From contig CAMWSA010000202.1 in NCBI GenBank assembly GCA_947176785.1, positions 1 through 6,846 of the forward strand: a DNA stretch of 6,846 nucleotides, given 5' to 3'. Below the pieces are notes generated by a model, which did no database searches, was not told where the DNA came from, and saw only the letters and a program-made list of their open reading frames with translations. Of this stretch, positions 1 through 4,132 are shown piece after piece (within the stretch, counting starts at the first letter, position 1; each line of letters starts with the position of its first letter). Source of the DNA: an uncultured Lachnospiraceae bacterium (GTDB lineage: Bacteria > Bacillota > Clostridia > Lachnospirales > Lachnospiraceae). A program made the position numbers and the translations under genes.

Positions 1-46
1 AATGGGTTAGACCCCTATGACAGAATCTAACCTAATACTTATCTAA

Positions 47-478
47 ATGACATTGGTAGCTGAACTCATCCACACAAGTGGTATGTTGCCAACAGAAATA
101 GAAAATGTTAAGGAATACTCAATCGCAGAATACCTTGAACATATCAACAACAACTTTAATTCTATTAGTATTGAAACAGCAGATAGAATATTCGGCAATG
201 ATCATTTTATTAGTACACTAAATAAAATGTTTGATGCATGGAAAGCAGGAAAACCTCCTCATGATGCAAAAGTTCAAATGCTCGCAAAAAAGGCTCACCA
301 TGCATTTAATGCTGCCCTAAAAGCATCAGGTTATGAGGGATTTAAGATGTTTGGAAAAATGATGCTTTCAAATGGCGACTTCTCCTTTAAAATTGATGAG
401 GGAATAGGCAATGGAGCTTCCGGTTTTTTAGGAGAAACAATAAAAATTTATGTAGAGAGGAAAGGAAATCATGAATGA
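47..478 (+). CDS. Hypothetical soluble protein, possibly 5'-truncated
   Basis: I do not recognise this 143-residue protein. It has no signal peptide or membrane segment and looks like a soluble, mixed helical protein; the middle (about residues 55-105) is Lys/Ala/His-rich with an AHHAFNAALKASGYEGF stretch, and the C-terminal third is Gly-rich (GIGNGASGF). The start is doubtful. The ATG follows an in-frame TAA at 44-46, no Shine-Dalgarno sequence precedes it or the next in-frame ATG at 83, and the same frame is open from an ATG at 17 up to that TAA. This pattern suits a gene that has lost its 5' part or acquired a nonsense codon. The end overlaps the next gene by 8 bp, so the two are probably translationally coupled. 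It is AT-rich, unlike the transfer genes further right. It may be cargo of the element; no function is proposed. Confidence 0.55.
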   Translation: MTLVAELIHTSGMLPTEIENVKEYSIAEYLEHINNNFNSISIETADRIFGNDHFISTLNKMFDAWKAGKPPHDAKVQMLAKKAHHAFNAALKASGYEGFKMFGKMMLSNGDFSFKIDEGIGNGASGFLGETIKIYVERKGNHE

Positions 479-677
479 ATTAACTAATATTGAAAAAAAC
501 GAACCAATAACGAATAATGCAAGAAACGATCTAGCAACCGACTTATTAGAAATATTCAAGCAATTACCCTGTAGTTTTCAGATGATCTTCTTTGGCGGCT
601 GTCTAGCCATAATAGCTTATGCCATACATAAAGGGTATAGTATTAGGACAGACTCCGGGTTGCAAATTACATTATAA
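471..677 (+). CDS. Small single-span membrane protein, hypothetical
   Basis: This is a 68-residue protein of unknown family. Residues 1-35 are polar and Asn/Asp/Glu-rich; about residues 36-55 (FQMIFFGGCLAIIAYAIHKG) form one hydrophobic span, followed by a short tail with Lys, Arg and Asp. There is no cleavable signal peptide, so a single-pass inner-membrane protein is the simplest reading. A purine-rich GAGAGGAAAGGA stretch at 455-466 gives a good ribosome binding site. The start lies inside the end of the preceding gene (8-bp overlap), pointing to coupled expression of a soluble partner and a small membrane partner. Such pairs occur among toxin-antitoxin, exclusion and phage-defence genes, but nothing in the sequence selects among these. 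Confidence 0.6.
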   Translation: MNELTNIEKNEPITNNARNDLATDLLEIFKQLPCSFQMIFFGGCLAIIAYAIHKGYSIRTDSGLQITL

Positions 678-704
678 AACTGAATAAAAAAGACTGTATT
701 TGTC

Positions 705-751
705 AAAAATGCCGAGATAACAGCAGGCGAAAGCCTCGTTACTTCGGCATT
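705..751 (-). terminator. Intrinsic terminator of the repressor-protease operon
   Basis: The arms 708-715 (AATGCCGA) and 744-751 (TCGGCATT) pair perfectly over 8 bp. Inside them TAAC/GTTA and AGGC/GCCT pair around a GAAA tetraloop. On the minus strand the stem is followed at once by a run of five T. It lies about 100 bp beyond the protease stop codon, which suits a terminator for the leftward operon. On the plus strand the stem is followed by an A-rich stretch, so termination of the leftmost gene pair here is less likely. Confidence 0.75.
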
Positions 752-848
752 GAAAAACACTACCATTTTTATATCGAAAACTATACAATATCCTTAAATC
801 CCACCAATCACTACATAAATAATCTGCCAGCTATTCTCCATATCAAAA

Positions 849-1481
849 CTAATACCACTTCTCACGCTCTTTATCTAACTCATCAAAATAATCATCATAA
901 TATCGTTGTGTCTTTGGAGGATATTTTAAATCAATATAGGCCTTGAATTGCATCAACACAATATCATCATACTCATTTGTATGCTCAAAACCATATTCAT
1001 TCAAGTAATCCATTTTCTTTTTTGCGGCTTCCCCACTCAAGCCAAAACAATCCATCAGGAAACTTCTGTCTATGTTATATCCTCGTTTTGCAATAGTCTT
1101 AATAAGAATATTCGGTGCATTGGCTTGTGCTGCAAAAAAGTGCGCCTCTATTTCTTCCTTACTGCCATGCTTCTTATGATTACATTTAACATGACCAATT
1201 TCATGCCAAAGAGTATGTTTCATCCTCGGACCATACTTCTCTTTATCATATAAAATTAAAGTCAGTCCCGGACGTAGCCCTTTTAGCAAAAAAGCATCCT
1301 CTAATTCATGTCCCAGTGTTATTTTGTCAATAGAACAACCTGTCTTTTTCGCATATTTTTGATAACTGCTTATCATTACATCTTTACACTTAATCTTTTT
1401 TGCCGGAATCGGAAACTCTTGGATATTCAACTCCAATAAAGTTAGATATGCTAGCGAAGTAATCTTTGACCATTCATACAT
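849..1481 (-). CDS. immA: ImmA/IrrE-type (M78) zinc metallopeptidase
   Basis: This 210-residue protein belongs to the ImmA/IrrE (Peptidase_M78) family, members of which cleave and inactivate a partner XRE repressor on induction of mobile elements. The zinc site is visible: HEIGH at residues 93-97, with the catalytic Glu between the two His, and about 15 residues on an EIEAHFFAAQ segment supplies the third ligand Glu112. The N-terminal part and a charged Tyr/Asp-rich tail flank this core. It follows the repressor gene on the same strand. The first ATG (1488-1490) overlaps the repressor stop as ATGA but leaves only 1 nt after GGAGG; the ATG at 1479-1481 has a 10-nt spacing and is chosen. Starting at 1490 would add three residues. 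The order repressor then protease is that of ICEBs1 immR-immA, and the symbol is given by that analogy. Confidence 0.9.
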   Translation of the reverse strand: MYEWSKITSLAYLTLLELNIQEFPIPAKKIKCKDVMISSYQKYAKKTGCSIDKITLGHELEDAFLLKGLRPGLTLILYDKEKYGPRMKHTLWHEIGHVKCNHKKHGSKEEIEAHFFAAQANAPNILIKTIAKRGYNIDRSFLMDCFGLSGEAAKKKMDYLNEYGFEHTNEYDDIVLMQFKAYIDLKYPPKTQRYYDDYFDELDKEREKWY

Positions 1482-1486
1482 CTTAT

Positions 1487-1837
1487 TCATTCCTCCTCAT
1501 CATCGTCATCTTCAAGGAGAAATTTATCTATTGTTGCATTAAAAATCCTAAATGCCTCCATTCTTTTTTCTTCTGACAATTCGCCAGTCTTTCGGGCTAT
1601 GATGACAAACTCTTCTGGTATTTCGCTATATCCACACTTGGTAAGTAACAATGATTTGTCAACATCCAATGCCAACGCCAATTTTTCAAGTGTTGCAGGA
1701 TCAGGCTTAACCATATCGGCTTCTATTCGGCTAATCGTAGAATTCGTTACTCCCGCAAGTTCGGCCAATTTTCTCTGACTTATTGATTTTTTATTTCTTA
1801 ACTGAATTATATATTGCCCAAATGACCTATTTTCCAT
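1487..1837 (-). CDS. immR: XRE-family transcriptional repressor (ImmR-like)
   Basis: This is a 116-residue DNA-binding regulator. Residues 5-62 form a typical Cro/C1 helix-turn-helix domain, with the HTH itself around 20-41 (SQRKLAELAGVTNSTISRIE). The C-terminal part (68-108) is helical and the protein ends in an acidic tail EDDDDEEE whose codons also provide the ribosome binding site of the protease gene. The start at 1837 is set by AAAGGAG at 1846-1852, 8 nt upstream; a longer frame reaching 1891 would run through the promoter and operator and is rejected. The predicted transcript start lies near 1853, so the 5' leader is very short. It most likely represses its own promoter and the divergent rightward promoter through the three repeats at 1874-1946. 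In ICEBs1 the homologous repressor is cleaved by its ImmA partner. Confidence 0.92.
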   Translation of the reverse strand: MENRSFGQYIIQLRNKKSISQRKLAELAGVTNSTISRIEADMVKPDPATLEKLALALDVDKSLLLTKCGYSEIPEEFVIIARKTGELSEEKRMEAFRIFNATIDKFLLEDDDDEEE

Positions 1838-1859
1838 TGTAGCAACTCCTTTCAAAAAA

Positions 1860-1888
1860 ATTATAACACAGTTGTTCCTTCGATGCAA
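1860..1888 (-). promoter_or_regulatory. Repressor-operon promoter
   Basis: On the minus strand the -35 box TTGCAT (1883-1888) is 17 nt from a perfect -10 box TATAAT (1860-1865). Transcription should start near 1853, right at the Shine-Dalgarno sequence of the repressor gene. The -35 box lies inside operator copy 1, which predicts autoregulation. Confidence 0.75.
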
Positions 1889-1889
1889 C
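1874..1889 (-). promoter_or_regulatory. Operator copy 1 (repressor autoregulation)
   Basis: On the minus strand it reads GTTGCATCGAAGGAAC, an imperfect palindrome with 6 of 8 base pairs symmetric. It covers the -35 box of the repressor promoter. It is oriented opposite to copies 2 and 3. Confidence 0.7.
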
Positions 1890-1897
1890 AAAAAGGT

Positions 1898-1913
1898 GTT
1901 GCATTTGAGGAAC
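1898..1913 (+). promoter_or_regulatory. Operator copy 2
   Basis: It reads GTTGCATTTGAGGAAC and matches copy 1 at 13 of 16 positions. It covers the -35 box of the rightward promoter, so a bound repressor would block polymerase. Confidence 0.7.
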
Positions 1914-1927
1914 GGTCGTGCTATAAT
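1899..1927 (+). promoter_or_regulatory. Rightward promoter under repressor control
   Basis: The -35 box TTGCAT (1899-1904) is 17 nt from a perfect -10 box TATAAT (1922-1927), the same layout as the divergent promoter. Transcription should start near 1934, inside operator copy 3. The product is a leader of about 240 nt before the DUF3892-like gene, with a terminator hairpin early in it. Confidence 0.75.
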
Positions 1928-1930
1928 GAT

Positions 1931-1946
1931 GTTGCATCAAAGGAAC
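1931..1946 (+). promoter_or_regulatory. Operator copy 3
   Basis: It reads GTTGCATCAAAGGAAC, matching copy 1 at all but two positions. It sits 33 bp (about three helical turns) downstream of copy 2 and covers the predicted start of the rightward transcript. Confidence 0.7.
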
Positions 1947-1964
1947 GATGCGTAGATACAGGAC

Positions 1965-2010
1965 AAAAAACAGCGGTATTGTGACTCGCACTCACAATCC
2001 ACTGCTTTTC
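1965..2010. terminator. Two-way terminator or leader attenuator
   Basis: ATTGTGA (1978-1984) and TCACAAT (1992-1998) form a perfect 7-bp stem with a 7-nt loop, extended by GG/CC and CAG/CTG pairs around a bulged T and one C/A mismatch. On the plus strand it is followed by CTTTTC (2005-2010); on the minus strand by six T (1965-1970). It therefore looks able to stop transcription both ways, about 40 nt after the start of the rightward transcript. It could insulate the repressor region or act as an attenuator. Confidence 0.65.
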
Positions 2011-2084
2011 TGTAGCGGCAATCCATATCAAATATGTAAAGCCTACTCCCTACGGCTATTTTAGCATTTTGGTGGTCAGAATAC

Positions 2085-2114
2085 AACCTTTATGTTCAAA
2101 AATAGAAGGTTTTT
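2085..2114 (+). terminator. Weak hairpin with T-run in the leader
   Basis: AACCTT (2085-2090) pairs with AAGGTT (2106-2111) across a 15-nt loop, followed by T residues to 2114. The stem is short and AT-rich, so it is a poor terminator on its own; it could be part of a larger leader structure. Confidence 0.3.
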
Positions 2115-2175
2115 ATCTGATAAAGCACAGAAGTATGTCCTGTAAAATCAATAATTTACAAGGAGGTACATGGAT

Positions 2176-2454
2176 ATGATGTACGCAAAAAAAATTAGAA
2201 TGCAGAATGGATGCAGAAACTCAAACAATACGCAGGAAATTGCGGAAATCTATGTGGATGGCTGTAACAATCCGGGATTCTTCCCTAAAGCTACACTGCA
2301 TGATTTTCTCAAAACTAATCCGAACAGTATTCGAGTCAATATCTCTCCCTATCCCTGTGTTGTTCCGGCAACCAGTTCACTTGGGGAAAAATATGTCCGT
2401 TCTGAACCAAATGATACTGTATATGATAATTTACTGAAATTACCCAGAATGTAA
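2176..2454 (+). CDS. DUF3892-like small ICE protein
   Basis: This 92-residue protein of unknown function resembles small proteins, annotated DUF3892 in my recollection, that occur in ICEs of gut Firmicutes; that assignment is from memory of the motif pattern, not from a search. Notable segments are KKIRMQNGCRN near the start, EIYVDGCNNPGFFPKATLHDFL in the middle (about 24-45) and the ending NLLKLPRM. It has no signal peptide or membrane span. It has three Cys (two in GC motifs, one in SPYPCVVP), without an obvious metal site. AGGAGG at 2161-2166 fits the ATG at 2176 (9 nt) better than ATG 2170 (3 nt) or 2179 (12 nt). It is followed 13 bp later by a Lys-rich small gene and probably shares its transcript, starting from the repressor-controlled promoter. 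Confidence 0.75.
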   Translation: MMYAKKIRMQNGCRNSNNTQEIAEIYVDGCNNPGFFPKATLHDFLKTNPNSIRVNISPYPCVVPATSSLGEKYVRSEPNDTVYDNLLKLPRM

Positions 2455-2467
2455 GGAGGAATGTATT

Positions 2468-2593
2468 ATGGCTGTTCATCATGGTGGAAAAGTTGGTGCT
2501 GCTGGCAGAAAATTAGCTTCAAAATCTTCCAGTAAAGCTACAAAGACTAAGGCTGCAAAGACATTAGTTAAGCACAAAATCGAAAAGCACTAA
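2468..2593 (+). CDS. 41-aa Lys/Ala-rich basic protein
   Basis: This very small gene encodes 41 residues beginning MAVHHGGKVGAAGRKLASKS and ending KHKIEKH. About a quarter of its residues are Lys, with Ala and Ser between them and almost no acidic residues (one Glu), a composition like bacterial histone-H1-like or nucleic-acid-binding tails. A textbook AGGAGG (2454-2459) lies 8 nt before the ATG and overlaps the stop region of the preceding gene, so it is very probably translated and coupled to it. It has no hydrophobic segment. A role in DNA or RNA binding on the transferring element is a guess from charge alone. Confidence 0.72.
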   Translation: MAVHHGGKVGAAGRKLASKSSSKATKTKAAKTLVKHKIEKH

Positions 2594-2620
2594 AGAAAAG
2601 AGAACTAAGGGAGGTTCACT

Positions 2621-2719
2621 TTGAAAACACATATAGACCGTCAAGGAAAACACCTGACCTTGGCGGTCTTTTTATACATTCCAAAGGACTGTCTGGAAAT
2701 ACTCCCCAAAGGAAAATAA
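2621..2719 (+). CDS. Possible 32-codon leader peptide over a terminator
   Basis: A TTG codon at 2621 follows AAGGGAGG (2607-2614) with 6-nt spacing, one of the better ribosome binding sites in the window, and opens a frame of 32 codons (M K T H I D R Q G K to the end L P K G K). The frame runs straight through both arms of the terminator at 2636-2673 and stops 46 bp beyond it. A ribosome moving along this frame would melt the hairpin, so the peptide may matter for its translation, not its product. Similar leader-peptide attenuation has been proposed upstream of tet(M) in Tn916. The alternative is that the ribosome binding site is chance and the hairpin simply ends the preceding operon. Confidence 0.4.
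   Translation: MKTHIDRQGKHLTLAVFLYIPKDCLEILPKGK
2636..2673 (+). terminator. Intrinsic terminator after the small genes
   Basis: GACCGTCAAGG (2636-2646) pairs with CCTTGGCGGTC (2658-2668) over 11 bp with a single T-G wobble and an 11-nt loop, followed by TTTTT (2669-2673). It lies 43 bp after the 41-aa gene. It is a strong terminator candidate that separates the small-gene unit from the transfer promoter. Confidence 0.82.
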
Positions 2720-2730
2720 CCAAGTGACAC

Positions 2731-2762
2731 CAAATTGGCGCACAAATTACGCAAACTGGCAC
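2731..2762 (+). repeat. Three imperfect direct repeats upstream of the promoter
   Basis: CAAATTGGCGCA (2731-2742), CAAATTACGCA (2743-2753) and CAAACTGGCAC (2752-2762) follow one another at 9-12 bp steps. They end 10 bp before the -35 box at 2773, about -46 to -77 from the predicted start, the usual place for an activator site. No activator gene is visible in the window. Confidence 0.4.
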
Positions 2763-2772
2763 GGTATTGCGA

Positions 2773-2801
2773 TTTACAGGTAAATATGCCCATGCTATAA
2801 T
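2773..2801 (+). promoter_or_regulatory. Transfer-operon promoter (extended -10)
   Basis: TTTACA (2773-2778), a 17-nt spacer and TATAAT (2796-2801) make a near-consensus promoter, and TGC directly before the -10 box adds an extended -10 element. Transcription should start near 2808, giving a leader of about 190 nt before the TTG start at 3000. Confidence 0.75.
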
Positions 2802-2817
2802 GGTTATGCTTAAAATT

Positions 2818-2880
2818 GTACCTGCACCCATATCCATTCCATTTTCCAGGCATCTGCACACATGCAGGTGCTGTTTTTTT
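2818..2880 (+). promoter_or_regulatory. Leader attenuator: terminator with competing antiterminator arm
   Basis: GCATCTGCA (2850-2858) pairs with TGCAGGTGC (2863-2871) around a CACA loop and is followed by TG and seven T (2874-2880), a strong intrinsic terminator beginning about 40 nt after the predicted start. The upstream GTACCTGCA (2818-2826) can pair with exactly the same 3' arm, also with eight Watson-Crick pairs and one wobble. The two pairings exclude each other, as in attenuators. The terminator is seen directly; the switch is an inference, since a near-repeat of the 5' arm could arise by chance and the 36-nt loop of the alternative is less favourable. Confidence 0.6.
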
Positions 2881-2935
2881 GCAGTCCGTACATCATGCTC
2901 TCTGCATGGCAGGCCCCATAAAGCGGGGCACCGGG

Positions 2936-2967
2936 AACCGGCAGTCTTTCAAAGGCTGCCGGTTTTT
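2936..2967 (+). terminator. Second intrinsic terminator in the transfer leader
   Basis: AACCGGCAG (2936-2944) pairs perfectly with CTGCCGGTT (2956-2964); the inner TCT/AGG (one wobble) may extend the stem. T residues run to 2967. It lies between the promoter and the first transfer gene, 33 bp before the TTG start, so transcripts must pass it to express the transfer genes. Confidence 0.75.
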
Positions 2968-2999
2968 CAACCACATTAACTTTTACAGGAGGTAATTCA

Positions 3000-3392
3000 T
3001 TGAAAAAAGGAAAAAGCAACTCAACCGGGAAACAGCTTCCCACCAGAAAGAAACCCCGCATCCATTACCAGGACATCATCACGGGTGTGGCAGCCTTTGC
3101 CTACTTCTTTGCCCTTCAGACGAACCAGGCGCTCGCATCGGATATGTGGTCCAAGGCGGAGTCCATCATGAAGGACGTCTACGGCAAGATCCTGGGCATC
3201 TCCACCATCGCCGCCATCGTCACGGCATCCGTCGCCCTGCTCCTGATGAACTTCTCCAAATCAGGCAAGACCGTGGACGAATCCCGGGCATGGCTCAAGC
3301 GCATCGCTATCTCGTGGGTGGTCCTGAACGGGCTGGGCTTCATCCTTGCCTATGTCACACCGTTCTTCTCTGATGGGAAATGGAACGGCTGA
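3000..3392 (+). CDS. VirB2/TrbC-like pilin-type membrane protein
   Basis: This 130-residue protein has the layout of VirB2/TrbC pilin-like T4SS subunits: a long basic N-terminus, a signal-peptide core (about 23-40) ending in ALA at 45-47, then a short mature part of about 83 residues with two hydrophobic spans (about 64-84 and 101-122) joined by a basic loop (SKSGKTVDESRAWLKR). In that family the mature protein sits in the membrane and builds or caps the transfer channel. The start is TTG, set by AGGAGG at 2987-2992 with 7-nt spacing. It opens the transfer operon; the VirB6-like gene follows after 20 bp, behind its own AAGGGAGGGG. The call rests on topology and context, since pilin sequences diverge strongly; a generic small T4SS membrane protein is the alternative. 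Confidence 0.7.
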   Translation: MKKGKSNSTGKQLPTRKKPRIHYQDIITGVAAFAYFFALQTNQALASDMWSKAESIMKDVYGKILGISTIAAIVTASVALLLMNFSKSGKTVDESRAWLKRIAISWVVLNGLGFILAYVTPFFSDGKWNG

Positions 3393-3412
3393 CGGAAGGG
3401 AGGGGATGACCC

Positions 3413-4123
3413 ATGGGTATACTTGACGGCATCGTGGAATGGATTGCCGAACAGGTGATGAACGGGCTGGACCTGATCTCCACCTCGGTACTGGGTGCCC
3501 TGGGCTGCGACATGGGGACTTTCCTGCGCTACTTCCCCGCTGCGGAGACCATGTACGGGATATTCGTAGCAACCGCCATAGGGCTCGTCCTCTTAAACTG
3601 GGTGTGGCAGCTCTTCAGGAACTTCGGGCTGGTGGCAGGGGTGGAAGCGGAAGACCCCATAAAGCTGAGCATCCGCTCCGTCCTGTTCATCGGCCTGATC
3701 TACTACTGTGACCAGATCACGGAGATGGTGCTCGCTATCGGGGGCACTCCTTATGCATGGATACTCTCATCAGACCTGCCGCCCCTGAACTTCGCGGACT
3801 TCAATTCCGTCCTGCTGACCATCCTGGGCGTATGTGCCAGCGGCTCCGTCGCCCTGATCGCGCTGATACTCCTGCTGATACTCGCATGGAACTACATCAA
3901 GCTGCTCTTTGAGGCGGCGGAGCGCTACATCCTGCTGGGCGTGATCGTCTATACGGCACCCATGGCATTTGCCACCGGCGCATCCCAGGCAACCTCAAAC
4001 ATCTTCAAGTCGTGGTGCCAGATGTTCGGCGGGCAGCTGTTCCTGCTGATGATGAACGCATGGTGCCTGCGCCTGTTCACGTCCATGGTGGGCAGCTTCC
4101 TGTCCAACCCGTTATCACTGTAG
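3413..4123 (+). CDS. VirB6/TrbL-like polytopic T4SS membrane protein
   Basis: The 236 residues contain about five hydrophobic spans (roughly 45-66, 86-106, 132-160, 170-190 and 205-228) with an amphipathic N-terminus (GILDGIVEWIAEQVMNGLDL). A Trp-containing SWCQMFGGQLFLLMM segment near 200-214 resembles the conserved Trp region of VirB6/TrbL proteins, which form part of the inner-membrane channel of conjugation machines. It is shorter than many VirB6/TrbL proteins and lacks the long Gly/Ser-rich C-terminal tail that many of them have; the next gene encodes a protein with such a tail. AAGGGAGGGG at 3396-3405 lies 7 nt before the ATG. It is separated from the next start by 9 bp, in which that gene's AGGAGG begins at the last base of the stop codon. 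Confidence 0.75.
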   Translation: MGILDGIVEWIAEQVMNGLDLISTSVLGALGCDMGTFLRYFPAAETMYGIFVATAIGLVLLNWVWQLFRNFGLVAGVEAEDPIKLSIRSVLFIGLIYYCDQITEMVLAIGGTPYAWILSSDLPPLNFADFNSVLLTILGVCASGSVALIALILLLILAWNYIKLLFEAAERYILLGVIVYTAPMAFATGASQATSNIFKSWCQMFGGQLFLLMMNAWCLRLFTSMVGSFLSNPLSL

Positions 4124-4132
4124 GAGGACACT

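Larger units (their letters stand above)
1838..2175. other. Divergent regulatory region without genes
   Basis: This 338-bp gap holds the two divergent promoters, three operator repeats, a strong two-way hairpin terminator at 1965-2010 and a weaker hairpin at 2085-2114. I see no credible reading frame with a ribosome binding site before the one that starts at 2176. Between 2010 and 2085 I see nothing recognisable apart from a weak AGCC/GGCT stem near 2040-2057. Confidence 0.7.
2594..2999 (+). other. Regulatory block before the transfer operon
   Basis: These 406 bp contain no convincing protein gene apart from the 32-codon frame at 2621-2719. In order they hold an intrinsic terminator overlapped by that frame, three imperfect direct repeats, a strong extended -10 promoter, a terminator hairpin with a competing upstream arm, a small GCCCC/GGGGC hairpin (about 2912-2928), a second strong terminator and the ribosome binding site of the first transfer gene. 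The longer frames here on either strand lack ribosome binding sites and run across these structures. Confidence 0.7.

Noticed and set aside
948..1253. Plus-strand frame of 101 codons
   Set aside because: It lies antisense within the metallopeptidase gene, whose HEIGH motif and operon context are clear, and it has no ribosome binding site.
1838..1891. N-terminal extension of the repressor to an ATG at 1891
   Set aside because: The extension would cover the -10 box, operator copy 1 and the AAAGGAG site; the start at 1837 is well placed behind that site.
2207..2437. Plus-strand frame of 76 codons overlapping the DUF3892-like gene
   Set aside because: It is a shifted-frame shadow without a ribosome binding site; the other frame has AGGAGG and a recognisable protein.
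2616..3061. Several frames of 70-83 codons on both strands in the regulatory block
   Set aside because: They run across terminators and the promoter, have no ribosome binding sites, and encode low-complexity Cys/Pro-rich sequences typical of chance frames.
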